This document shows positions 31,201 to 42,200 of a stretch of DNA of 64,000 nt, in pieces. How positions within the stretch are numbered: position 1 is the stretch's first letter; each line of letters starts with the position of its first letter. Both the position numbers and the translations under genes were made by a program. The stretch is from Isoperla grammatica. Taxonomy: Eukaryota > Arthropoda > Insecta > Plecoptera > Perlodidae. The stretch lies in assembly GCA_945910005.1 (NCBI GenBank), contig OX246738.1, positions 21,888,686 through 21,952,685 on the forward strand, given 5' to 3'. The notes beneath the pieces are model-generated. The model searched no databases. It was given only the letters and a program-made list of their open reading frames with translations, and was not told the DNA's origin.

Positions 31201-33268
31201 TTATCAGCCATCTGTCCGGTACTCATTTGCCTACACAAAGTATATATGCATACTATATAGTAGGGGAGTAGGCCTACTACACGATGCAAACTGAATACAA
31301 TGAATACAATACAATAATGGTAAATACAATGATTATAATACAGGCCTACAAATGAATTAATAATAATATACAAATGATAATAATATACAAATAAAGCAAG
31401 TGATTTCAATGTTTATGGCTGTACTCAGCAAAAGAGTAAAACTCTTTTTCCACCAGCCATGGTTTTGACCTTGTTTTTAAAACTGCTTTCACGAAATGTT
31501 ACATACAAGTTACAAGTATAGTTTTTGGTAAATGATTCAATATTTTCTACCTGCTTGGACAGGGTCACTATCTGTTGATAATAGGTTCGTTTCTTTGTCC
31601 TGCACTCTCTGCATGTATGCAAGGAGTGTAGCACTCTCGCATTTCTTTGTCCCAATGCAGCTACACCGCTAGTTGTTTCTTTGTCTGGTGTAGCTGCATC
31701 GATGCAGGATATGCAGCACCACCTCCCGAGCAGGTGGAGCGTTGTAATGCAAGGAAGTTACCGCCAAGTTTAAATATCGCCACTCGTCACATAATTACGA
31801 TGAAAGAAGCGTTTACTGTTGATTTGTTATTTTAAATTAGACAATAAATGTGATTTAGAATGGTTCTCAACAATGTACACTAAGCCTAGTACATGTTTTT
31901 GTATTTTAAAACACGTATAAGTTTGAAAGTGTTGCACTACTTGCAAAAATAAGTTTTTTGTATCTACGCAGTGTAGCTTGCACAGCCTGCATTGTCGCGT
32001 AGTTCCTGTTTACACCGCCAACTTACACCACCATTATATGCAGGACAAAGAAACAAACCTAATGGTATATATATATATATATATATAGGGCCTACCTATA
32101 TAGTGAAACAACTTACTAGAGCTTAGGGCCGAGCTCACCAAACTTTTAATTGGCCGATTTACTAATCTCAGATTGGTTACCATGGTTTCAACAAACATTA
32201 CAAACAAAATGCACGGTGGCTTCTACCGGGCGCCATTTTTGATCTCCAATTAACAGAAAATCGCAGGATTACAGTTTCGTGAAACTGGGCCAAGTAGCTA
32301 ACTTAGCAGCTTGACACAGGAATGCCTTTCCTTAACTTGACTTGACTGTGCATCTGGCCCTAGCAGTTAAATTGACACATTCTCTCCCCCCCCCCCCTCT
32401 ACCTCCCACCTAATGTATGTTTGTTCAAGTAACTGTTTCCTCTATGCTCTGTGGACATTTGTAAATGCATACTGTAGTTGAATATTAATGTAAAGTTACA
32501 AACAGTTGCATACTTACATGGATAATGCAACATTCTTTGGCAGGATAGGTCTTGGTTGTCTTCCATGTGAGCACAATGCATTGACCGTATCTGCAATGAA
32601 AGAAATTAGTTAAGTTAGTATTGTTTTTGAAATTAGCTTAGCTTAGAAACGAAGATTTTGGAAGTCAATAATTTAAGAGGACGGTGGAGCACCATGCACA
32701 ATAAATGCTTCGTCACAATTTTGGTGATGGCACAGTTTGTTTGTTTGTTTGGTCTGCCTATTATTATAGAAATGATGGAATACACAAATATTCACTTTAA
32801 AAAACAAACAAGGCTTCGCTTACCACCGTCCAATTGCTTCTTCATTCGTTTGTCATAGAGTTGTTGAATAATTTCTGGTTTTGAAAAAATCTTTGGCACA
32901 GCTTTACAGTTCAACCTTTTTCTTGTAATGTTCATAAACATGTCATCAGTGAAGTGTTCATCACACAAGCGCAATGCGTGAAGATACTTTATGCTCTTGC
33001 CAATAAGATCTTCTCGGCTAGCATTTTTTAGCCATTGCAATGCTCGATCTTTATCTTTTATGGGCAGACGAAATAAAGTAACATTTTGATTGGTCCTCCT
33101 CGAATTATTGCACCATCGAGCTATGCAGTATTTCCCACCAAGTTTGTATGTAACCTTTTCAATGGAATTTGTTTTGTTGGACTTCTCCCCTTCACGTGGC
33201 TCACATGTTAAAATTTCCACACACATCTCTTCTATGACAATTGGGTTAAGAGTGGTTTTTTCTCCCAT
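28275..33268 (-). CDS. THAP domain plus C2H2 zinc-finger protein (3 exons)
   Basis: Likely sequence-specific DNA-binding protein. Exons 33268-32824, 32590-32518 and 28764-28275 join in consistent phases (1, then 2): 1008 bases, 335 residues. The THAP domain lies at about 46-128. It has C48-x4-C53 (CIARWC), the LFRLP turn, W79, the C102/H105 pair (LCDEHF) and the closing AVPKIF, equivalent to the family's AVPTIF. THAP domains are C2CH zinc modules that bind DNA and are shared with P-element transposases (established). The last exon carries one good finger (CPSCGEMFLVRSNLVRH...H) and a second, irregular one (CDSCGVVVISKSEFLEH). Donors are GTAAGC and GTAAGT; acceptors TTGCAG and TTTTAG. I chose the ATG at 33268. 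The frame stays open upstream to about 33310 without another ATG, so an earlier exon is possible, and a THAP domain starting at residue 46 is later than usual. The 3.8-kb intron 2 holds several repeats. Confidence 0.83.
29160..29280. repeat. GGCCCG-rich repeat, possible single end of a hAT element
   Basis: GTTAGAGGTCTGCACGGGC followed by repeated GGCCCG/CGGGCC blocks looks like the left end of a hAT-type element. No matching inverted right end was found downstream, so it may be truncated. Confidence 0.3.
29806..29884 (-). repeat. tRNA-derived SINE (minus strand)
   Basis: On the - strand: GTTTCTGCTTCCAATGCAGAA (anticodon-arm-like), CAATTCCCGGTTGG (B-box-like), then GGGATTTTTTAACTTT. The same order is found at 41878-42075, so both belong to one SINE family. 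It lies in intron 2 of the THAP gene. Confidence 0.65.
29973..30270. mobile_element. Near-perfect 300-base palindrome (foldback MITE)
   Basis: AATAATATTACATGAA at the left is complemented by TTCATGTAATATTATT at the right. The arms continue inward through AACGCTTATATTTAAATGC, CCCAACAAATTTT and AATAATAAGCGTTGGGCGC to a loop of about 40 bases (around 30102-30140). The arms, about 130 bases each, differ at few positions. No coding capacity and no clear target duplication. Such a sequence would form a long hairpin in RNA from the THAP intron. Confidence 0.8.
30688..31139. repeat. Tandem duplication of a 229-base unit
   Basis: Two adjacent copies begin CAAGTGGGTGAA (30688 and 30917). They share TTGATTCATGTATTGTCATT, ACATTTAGAAGTAGGTGAAA and the CAGACAGACAGACAAACAAA tract before GCAAGCTAATA. 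They differ by a few substitutions and small indels. Probably a duplicated part of an unidentified dispersed repeat; no reading frame. Confidence 0.8.
31584..32059. mobile_element. TA-flanked MITE with GGTTYGTTTCTTTGTCCTGC ends
   Basis: GGTTCGTTTCTTTGTCCTGC at the left is matched by the inverted GGTTTGTTTCTTTGTCCTGC at the right. TA lies on each side (31582-31583, 32060-32061), fitting Tc1/mariner target choice. CTTTGTC motifs recur inside at about 31645 and 31678. No transposase. It lies in intron 2 of the THAP gene. Confidence 0.75.
32099..32365. repeat. Dispersed repeat shared with 62328-62400
   Basis: The right part (AGCTAACTTAGCAGCTTGAC ... GCATCTGGCCCTAGCAGTT) and the left part (TAGTGAAACAACTTACTAGAG) both recur, inverted and condensed, at 62328-62400. 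Likely a MITE of unknown class. Confidence 0.45.
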
Positions 33269-33354
33269 CGTAAGAGCTGCGGTTAAGTTGTCCTCACCAG
33301 TTCTCGCCAAGTACTCCTAGCTTTCCCTGCTTAAATTCAAAAGCAAGTACTTCT

Positions 33355-33418
33355 GAAATGTTCCTTATAAAAAGGAACATTTCACCCGTTTTGGAGAAAT
33401 TGTTCCTCCAAAACGGGT
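33355..33418. repeat. Two adjacent perfect hairpins upstream of the THAP gene
   Basis: GAAATGTTCCTT pairs with AAGGAACATTTC (33355-33383), immediately followed by ACCCGTTTTGGAG pairing with CTCCAAAACGGGT (33384-33418). Both stems are perfect. They lie about 90 bases upstream of the chosen start codon. They could be a small MITE or part of the 5' leader. Confidence 0.55.
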
Positions 33419-36002
33419 TAAGGCATACGGTTTATCAACTAATAAATTATAACTAGCGATTCGAGTTCTCCAATTCACATCGGAAAGTATAAAACGATTT
33501 GTACACATATAGACCTATATCAGTTCATTTCAAACCGTTTCAAGACCAAAACGATTTGACTAAACCGGTTTGAAGTGCCTGGTATACGTAACTACTGTAG
33601 TATGTCATACTTTTTTTAACTCTTAGGTGTTTTATTTTAGACTATATAGGCCTCTACATGACAAAAATATATACATAATATTATGTATTGCCTAACTTGA
33701 TAAATATTTTGTATTTATTTCATTACAAAATAGTGAAGCCAGGTTTAAAACTTATAATAGGTACAAATCTGGCCCCCAATCAGTAGGCCTAGCATAGCTA
33801 TTTTGTAGAACCTGTAGATAGGGCCTACTACTTGCTTGTATGTAAATGGAAAATTATATGCAATTAGAAAGATACAGAGATAAAGGCTACTGCCGTCTGG
33901 ATGTATCTGGAAATTTCTCGTGAAAAGTAGTAGATTTGTTTATTTGAATAGGCCTTAGCCCTACACACCTGGCCCCACGGTCTCACCTGTCACTCGATTG
34001 AGTGCGATAAATAGGCTTCATACACTAGGGCTAGGCCTAGCCTACATTTCAAATTTATCACATTTTCATTGTGGGCATAATAGAAAACGTAAAACGAGTA
34101 GGCCTAGGCCTAGGCCTACCGTACCGTAGTAACCCATTCACTATTTATCGTTCAGTCCTACATGGTCCCACGGCGAACCCACTCCCACGAACATTCGGGG
34201 GGAGAATTAAATATTTAGAAAACGGGTTTGAGCTCCCGCTAGATTTAGTACTTCAAGTTTCCACGTTGGTTCCACTGGCAAAAACGGAAGTGACGAAAAA
34301 CCAGCAGATGCAGAGTTCTTGTCAGTTCTTGAGGTTAGTGTTGGTAAGTTTTGATTACATTTTCGTATGGAATATTTATATGGTGCCAGGTTACGAATTC
34401 TTCGAAATATCTGTAAATCAGTAAATAGAATGTAAGACAAGAAATAATCAGTAGTTTTCGTTAAAGTTCATGCTCGAAAACTGATAAATTCACGCTGCAC
34501 TGTAACGTCAAGTCAAGCACTGATAAGTCAAACAGCTGGAACTCTTGCCGCAACGAGCGTCGTTGTACTTCCTGTTCATTAGGCACGAACTTCAAATTTG
34601 TTTCATACATTTTATTTCTCGTCTTTTACTAATAATTTGTTAACAAGTTTGTTGCTTTTAAAATTATAACTATTCTTAGTTTCATTTGTGTCTAACTAAC
34701 TAAAATGCTTATATTATAATGACAATGGCTGACCTAATCAAAACTTCACTTTCTCTGTAAATTGAAAATTCCCTTAAATTCAGGCAAATTACTGAAAAAC
34801 TTTTGATAGGCCTACGTTATGTAAGAATTTGAGTAGCCTGATTTTTTAAAACTAATGTTTACGTTTTCATTATAATGACACATTTATTTCCATTTTAGCA
34901 GCAATGGAATGGTAGGCCTAGGCCTACCTTAAAAAAAAAACGATTACTAGACGAGATTAAGTTACCTACCTTCGAACTATAAATGCTAAGATAACTGCTA
35001 CACCTGCCTACCGGTATAGTTAATGCACTCACCTGCCACGAGTGTGTGGACGCAAGTAGGCAAGCTATGACATAGAGGTGCTTGAAAAATATGTCTTCAA
35101 AATATGTGTCTTATTCTAATCTCATAAGATAACTGATTTAACAATTTTTTTTTTTAAATTTCTAAATATAATAATAGTGTTGTGTAAACACATGAAACCT
35201 TTGATTTTAGGAAAATCTACAATTTAATTCTATTTGTATGTGAATAATTAAGCCCAAGAACGTTTTGGGCAGCCTCGGGCTGCTATTAGTTTTGAGCCCT
35301 GCATGTAACAATCTGTTTCAAATAAGGATGGATGTGTCCCACAATGTATGGGTGTGCCTGTTTGTTGATAAGCACGGTTTTCTGGCGCTGAGCGGGAGTT
35401 ACCGCAGCATCACTGATTGGGGAGGCAGGCAGGCAGGTCTCGCTCTTGGAGCGACAATCAACAGGTTCCTGGTGTTTCAGACATTTCCATTTTCCCTTCA
35501 ACTAGGCCCAATTGAATTCAAGGTTCGCCTGCATTGTAAATCGATTAAGTTGTGATATCTTGTGATTAGTCCGTTTGCTTCAATTTGACAAAAATTTAGA
35601 GCTCGTTCTAAACGAAAAATTTGAAGCAAAAGTTGAGTTCAAGAAATTTCATCAAACTTTTTGGTCCATGTTTTCTGTCTTTAGACGGTTCAGTTTCTGG
35701 AATTCAGTCTTGAGTTCAACACGTTGAATGAAAAATACCTAGTGAAACGACTTTTAGTAGAGTTCACAAACTTTATTAGTCTTCAATAGTCCCAACTATG
35801 TTTGAGATTTTCCTATTAGGATTTAACAGTCCCGCTAAGTGCGCCACAATAGATAGGGCGTAACTTCAACATTGCGGGCATCGTTGGGATAGGATAGATT
35901 CTTGCATATATATGCTATGTAGTATACGAATGCAATGTAGACGGTTGCTCTATAACAACAATGTAGTTATTGTTAGGGATTTCTTCAGAAAATTTGTGGT
36001 AA

Positions 36003-36193
36003 GGGCTGGTCCACACAGATTTTTAAGACATAATGCATAAGGTTTCAACAATGAAAACAACGTCTTAAAACTAAAAACAACGTATTAAAACTAAAACTTT
36101 GTGTGAACGCCAGTACGTGTTTCCTATGATCCAACTTTACGACTACGCGTTAAACCTTAAATCTTATGCTTAAAAAATCTGTGTGGACCATCC
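36003..36193. mobile_element. Short MITE related to the one at 59806-60288
   Basis: GGTCCACACAGATTTTTAAG at the left pairs with the inverted right end around 36165-36193. Inner blocks GCCAGTACGTGTTTCCTATG and AAACCTTAAATCTTATG are also present in the longer element at 59806-60288, so the two share ancestry. Target duplications are unclear here. Confidence 0.6.
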
Positions 36194-36274
36194 TTTACAT
36201 AACCAAACTTAAAATATATACTTATTGGCAATATTTGACATTATACTTCTTCTTTTCATGCCCGCATTTTTGGC

Positions 36275-36592
36275 TTACTGGGCCATCATGCATTTTCTGG
36301 TTTTCCAGTAGAGACAGGCTTCCTTTTCCTCATAGCTCATGCCAGGTGGACGGGCATCTACTTCATCTTTAAGACTTGGACATCTCATCAGATGCTCTCT
36401 GTTCTGTTCCTCCCTCCCACATAGACTGCACATACTGCTGTTGGTGATTCTTATTCGATGTAGGTGCTTTCCAAGCAGATCGTGTCCTGTTTGAAGTCTA
36501 AACTGTGCAGTAGCTTTTCGTCTATTTCCATACTTCTTGATATTTCCAGTAGTTATTGTTTGCCATGCTTTACCTTTCCCTTTATCAACCAA
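36275..36592 (-). mobile_element. 3' end of a non-LTR retrotransposon polyprotein
   Basis: The - strand frame contains RRKATAQFRLQTGHDLLG, HLHRIRI, CSLCGREEQNREHLMRCP (a C-x2-C-x8-H-x3-C knuckle) and EKEACLYWKTRKCMMAQ, then a stop. This is the post-reverse-transcriptase C-terminus usual in jockey/R1-clade elements (family knowledge). The reverse transcriptase is missing, so it is a 5'-truncated copy, best preserved of the three in the window. Confidence 0.8.
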
Positions 36593-38263
36593 TACTATAA
36601 ATTAATGTTTAAAGTCTGTTATTACTTTGAAACGAAACACTGATTCAAGTGATGTATTATGAAATTATCATCTGCACAAAGTTGTTGTGTTATTTCAGAC
36701 AAACTGATAATACTATGATATAAATAAGTGATTATTGTAATGGGGTTGTGACTTGTGACATCAGAATCTGCTGATTTCTAATCAAATCGTGCGAGTATGG
36801 TTTTTGAGTGGGGGCACTGGTGGTTGAATCTCTTAGCCCTACTTGTTTCCCGTTTTGATCTAGAACAAAGCACTTCCAGGCTCCAGTGTTTATATTTAGT
36901 ACGGTTATAATCATTTAGTAAAAAAATAGCTATGCGTCTTCCGTTCTCTATAGTTTATAAACAGTAATAAACGGTGTGCAATGGTGTGAGTAAAGTGCAG
37001 TTAAGTGACCAATGGGAAGCTTTGTTGCCATGGTGAAAACAAATTAGTAGCTAACTAAATATTAATATTTTATCTGAGGTTCATAATACCAGGCCTAATC
37101 CTAGTGGATAAATAGTCTTGACATTTGTTTCCCCACCTTGAGAGTATTTTAGGCAAATTAATTGCAGTGCCATTTCTTGTGGAAATTTGCAAAATGAAAT
37201 GCCACTGAGAATCTTATTTTGGTAATGAGGTGCACAGCAATATCGGATATTGATTGTTTTAACTCCTTTGCTCGTCAATGAATAGTTGTGGTCTTTTAAA
37301 TCCTTACTGTCAAAGTAGCAACATATGAAACTGCCACGTGTTACTCAATGGAAAATGCGGCCGGATTGCTCAAGTATCCGAACGATACTAGTTCTCCGCT
37401 CGGCCGCTAGTGGCGCTGAGCTTTGCTGTTAAACCCCAATAAATAAGCCCAGTCTTAAATATCACTAGAGGTGTTAGAAAATGGTTTTATTTATTACCAA
37501 ATTTTGTTTTAAAAATGCAAAAGGTGATGTTATCATTTATTTTTCCCCCCTCATTCATTACATTGCAAAACAGTAAAATTATCAGTAATATGCAATACTG
37601 CCATATAAATCTGTCTTGCGCACTGCGTGTAGCTACAAAATCGTGAATAGCAAATTACCATACATTTAACTTTGCTGAAAATTGTAATTTCGTTTTAAAA
37701 TGTATTTACATTTTAGACCTATTTAAAATTCAACGGGAATTCAGTTTTCATTTGAACATTGCAAATAGGCCAAATTAGTTGTCATTTCGTTTTTTGGATT
37801 CAAAATGTTCTTATTTCGCATAAAACCCTAACATTCATTTTATTCACAGTATTTGTTTTATTTCACGATTTGATCTCAACTCCTATTGACATAGTATGTG
37901 GAGATATTTGAAACAAAAAGATGTAATGCATCCAATAAAACATTTCGTTTTATCGTGCCTTACGAAAAATTAACACCTCTTTTATCACTAATGGTTCTGT
38001 TTCAAGTAATGTGTTGGGGACTCAGATATCGAAAAAGTAGAGTGGAGCATAAAAAGTGGAGTGGAGCGTTTTAATGCAACTAATCGGCCAGGGCGGCCGA
38101 TTAGTTTTACAATTAGACAATTAGCATTAAAGCATTCAAACATCATTCTTCAAGAATCTTCTTCTTCGTTACACCATTCATTATATCAACAACAAGAAAT
38201 GTGTTACAGCTTTAGCTTACAACAATATGTAATAGTCTAATAACCTAACGTGTTTCTGAATAT

Positions 38264-39002
38264 AGGGAACCGAAGTTTTGAAGGCGGGAAGCAAAATGGT
38301 TCTTTTTGGTCTCCGAGCGCATAGCAATTTACATGCTGTCGAAAATGTAACTCGCAGTATCTTTTGATACACACAAAAGTTATGAAAACAAATTATATCA
38401 CAATATGTGACAGTTTATACTGCTCAATATGACGTATAAGTTGGTTGCTGAATGCAGCCCAAATTTAAATGAGTATGAGATATGCGGGTGTGTCGATAAT
38501 ATCACCAAATTAGGCGGACTCCGCGGCGGTCGGCCAAGCGCGGTTGCCACATTGTTTTCACGAGTTGCAATAACATATATATTTAAACATTTTTTGGCAT
38601 TTCCATGAAACATTATTGTATGTATTGTACTTATTGTACTTAACAATTCAAAGCAACAGTAGACACATTGCTTAAGCAAGTGCAAGTAGTTGTCCCGGCA
38701 TAGGCTATAAAAATATACATACATTTTTTTCTTGAGATTTGTCAACACTGTACTGTACCAGCAATGTCCGAACTTGCCGCTGTTATGTTCACTTCAACTC
38801 CGAAGTATACCTATACATAATTGAGATTAATAAAATTGTTTTTCATCATTGTAAAGAGGAAACTTCACAGTTTCTTTGAATGTGCGTGTGCTTCTTGTAC
38901 GTTCTCTGGTACAGGCGGTAGCACTTATGAAAAATCTAGTATTGCCAATTTAGATAGGAAAGGGAGACGCGAGAGAACCATTAACGCCCACTTAGGTTCC
39001 CT
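38264..39002. mobile_element. Possible inverted-repeat element with AGGGAACC ends
   Basis: AGGGAACCGAAGT at the left and the inverted AGGGAACCTAAGT at the right suggest a 739-base element. No target duplication is evident and the inner sequence is unremarkable. Confidence 0.35.
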
Positions 39003-39232
39003 GTAATGTTATTAAATATTATGTATATATCTTGGCCCGCTTATCCAATTTAGTATCGGATGTTAAATAATAATGCTTATTTGGTCAGAATAGAGTTGTT
39101 AATTTTCAAGTAGCCCACTTGTCAGGGTTCTTATTCTATTATCTATTTATTATTTATAATTCAATGTACTAATTGTTATTTTAGATGAGCAACAAGAGAA
39201 AGTGGTACCAATAGACATACTTTTTTCTGCAA

Positions 39233-42200
39233 ATGAGAATGATGCCAAACCACATGAAAAAAACATTAGAAGCCTTATGGGAAAAAGACATGGTGGAGAT
39301 GGACAACATTTGTCGACTTTGTTTAGGCAACCGATTGCTGGTCCAGATTTTTGGATCAGATGGTATGAAACAGCAGCTGGCTTCAAAAATTCAGAAATAT
39401 CTTTCGATTTTGGTGAGATAAGTCATCATACTGTTACTATGTCATTAAATTTGCTTTCACTAGAGTATCACTTGGTATGATAAAAAATGTACTCTGTGTG
39501 CTCTGTTAAGATTAGAAACTCGGATTGTCTAGATTACTTCTGGGTCTATTTTAAGATAAGTGTGGAACCATTGAGTTTGTTAGTGTAGGGTAGAGACCCA
39601 GCGACCATTGGCGGCTCTCTACCAATAAATTTCCCGTGGACTCTAGTAGTGCGAGCGCGTACCGCTAGAAAGCGCTACATGTACTCACTGATGTCAGCGT
39701 TCCTGTGGAAAGAAAGGGATACTACGTAGTACGCGCAGATGCGAAGTCGGTAAGGTAGTAGTATCCAGATGGCGGTGGATATTGTTATTAAAGCATTATC
39801 ATTTGTTCTGATAAATATGTCAAACGGGCACGAAGTTAACAATAAGTAAGCTAATACTTTATTACAACACATTATATAAGGTTTTATACATTATATAGAC
39901 TAGGCTGTAGTATAGACTAGGCCTAGGCTTATTGTAGCCTAGTAATGGCCTAGACTAAAAGAGTTGGGCCTAGACCTAGGCTCGGACTACACCACGTGAT
40001 CTTATGACATCGCATCTCGCGTACTACGTAGTATCCCTTTCTTTCCACAGGAACGCTGACATCAGTGGGTACGTGTAGCGCTTTCTAGCGGTACGCGCTC
40101 ACACTACTAGAGTCCACGGGAAATTTATTGGTAGAGAGCCGCCAATGGCCGCTGGGTCTCTACCCTACACTAACAAACTCAATGGTGGAACTGCCTAAAG
40201 AGATAGTTATTAGGAAATATTGGGGGTTTTGGCTGCTCCCCATCTTAGCCCCATAAAGATTTGTTCAATGGTTTTGACTTTTGGCCCAAACATGTAGTGT
40301 GGGTTCATTGAATTGTTTTGATCAAATTTACACAATACTTTATATCTCTAATTAATTTATATGATATTTCCCAAGCATTGAAAGACGAATTATCAACCTA
40401 GCAAATTACAATTTTCAACTCTGAAAATTACTTTACAACTGCCTAAACAGTGGCCAACTGTGTATGTATTAAAATATGCCCTGGTTGACTTACTTCCATA
40501 CTTTCTACATTTTTGGGAGACAAGTTATAAGTTGGAAGAATATAAGAACCACAACTAAAATAATAAAATCAAAACATACCTACCACACTTTGCATAAGTT
40601 AACCTGACTTTCCAAATGGTAAGAGATGGCTATGGTGGGTCACTGCATGCGGCGGACATTGTTTGTGTTGCAGTGTTGGAAAGTAGCGCGCTGAAAGTAG
40701 CGCGCTACCGGTAGCATGCTACTTTTGTTCAGTAGCGGGATGGTAGCGCGCTACTTTAAAAAACGTGGTAGCGTAGCGAGTAGCATGCTACATTTTTTAA
40801 GTAGCGTGAGCGGAAATTTCCGCTACTTTATTTTCCTTCCTTGGTTCATTTTTTTTCAATATGTAACTAACCGCCACTAACACTTATGAATTTATGACAC
40901 ACACCCACCCCAACTTGACATGGTCGTAAATATCTTCGAGGGTCAGTGGTTGATTTAATGAGTATTGAGTACTACGGACGGCCGGCTACGGTCGGGCGGA
41001 TGGTCCCGGACCACTTCCTGCCCCAAACTTTCTCTCACACAAAAGTTTACAAGACCCACCCCTCAAAATCGAAATGTCACACTTCCTTTGGTCACTTTTA
41101 CTCCTGATTTTTATTATGTGATACTGATCGGCGATTCAAAAAAATACTATGACCATTCGTTGCTTGGAGCTCGAGTTCGTAGGTCTACAATGACGTCTAC
41201 TCCTTCATCAGCAGAAAAAAGTGAGTGCGAAAGTGAGAATCTAAAGCTTCCATGGCCTGCTTACGAGTATTTTGAACATAAACTTTGTGGCATACAATTA
41301 TTTTTAGAATAGTGTGATACTCCCAGAAACTTGAAATCACGATGTTTATTTTGTTTGTAGTTTTGCGTGATATGTCATACTTGCTGTTTTCGAAAAGTAG
41401 CGCCAAAAGTAGCGCAAAAAGTAGCGCGCTACTTTAAAAAAAAGTAGCATGAACGGTAGCGCGCTACTTTTTAAGTGGAAGTAGCGGTAGCGTTAGCATG
41501 CTACTTTGAACAAGTAGCGTTTACAACACTGTTGTGTTGTGACATTGACGTTGTGTTTGTTGTATTCGTGCAACTGATTTTTCTTCTGACTGTTTCCTTC
41601 CCTTTTCAGTAAGCTGTGATCTAATAGTACGGGGCACTTCAAATGTTAATACTTGCATAGTTTTAATCTTACAAATCTGAAATTGATCATTTGGACACCG
41701 TATGTAGCAGCCGCTGTGTGAACTCTCTCTAACACAAAATTTGAAAATACAAATCAAGGGACTAAGTGTGGGAAGTTATTCAAAGCTAATAATTTAAAAA
41801 TTCTGCCATATTATTTCTACTCTGCTTACGATGCTTTGCATTTTGCAATGGTGTCTCAAGCATATTAAGCATATTTAGGTGGCTTGTTGGTTCAGTGGTT
41901 AGCATCCCTGCTCCAATGCAGAATGTCCTGGGTTCAAATCCTGCTTCAGGCAGAAGTTTTTTAACTTCTAATGTGGATTCAATTCCATTACTTCTTGGCT
42001 TAGGGATAAGTTAACGGTGACTTTGGAGCCGTCCTAGCAACGAAGCACTCAATAAATTCAAAGTTGTTCGGCCTTGTTGATTCTAGCATTTGTCCGCAGG
42101 TGTTCGTACTGTCCAATCACTGATTCATGTGTTTCGTATTTGAAATATCGATCTTTGATTGGTTATCATCACTCACTTGTCGATGGTGTTCGAAGCCTAC

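Larger units (their letters stand above)
33311..39184. other. Intergenic stretch between the THAP gene and the ZAD zinc-finger gene
   Basis: No coding gene is supported. It holds paired hairpins (33355-33418), the MITE at 36003-36193, a retrotransposon tail (36275-36592) and a weakly bounded inverted-repeat element (38264-39002). GGAAGT-type sites near 34286 and 34570 could mark promoters of the divergent genes, and a 5' untranslated exon of the ZAD gene may lie here. Neither can be shown. Confidence 0.45.

Noticed and set aside
33268..33310. Upstream extension of the THAP protein to position 33310
   Set aside because: The frame is open, but the first codon there is TTG, not ATG. I used the first in-frame ATG at 33268 and note that an earlier exon is possible.
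34071..34424. 117-codon frame on the + strand
   Set aside because: No recognisable domain. It begins in a run of the common AGGCCT repeat and has no partner exons. It may overlap a promoter region instead.
39675..39872. 65-codon frame repeated almost identically at 51787-51984
   Set aside because: Both lie inside copies of the same foldback element and are duplicated because the element is. No known domain, and it is short for a transposase.
41879..41952. A tRNA gene
   Set aside because: A and B boxes are present, but the acceptor stem does not pair and the sequence runs into a SINE body with two related copies in the window.
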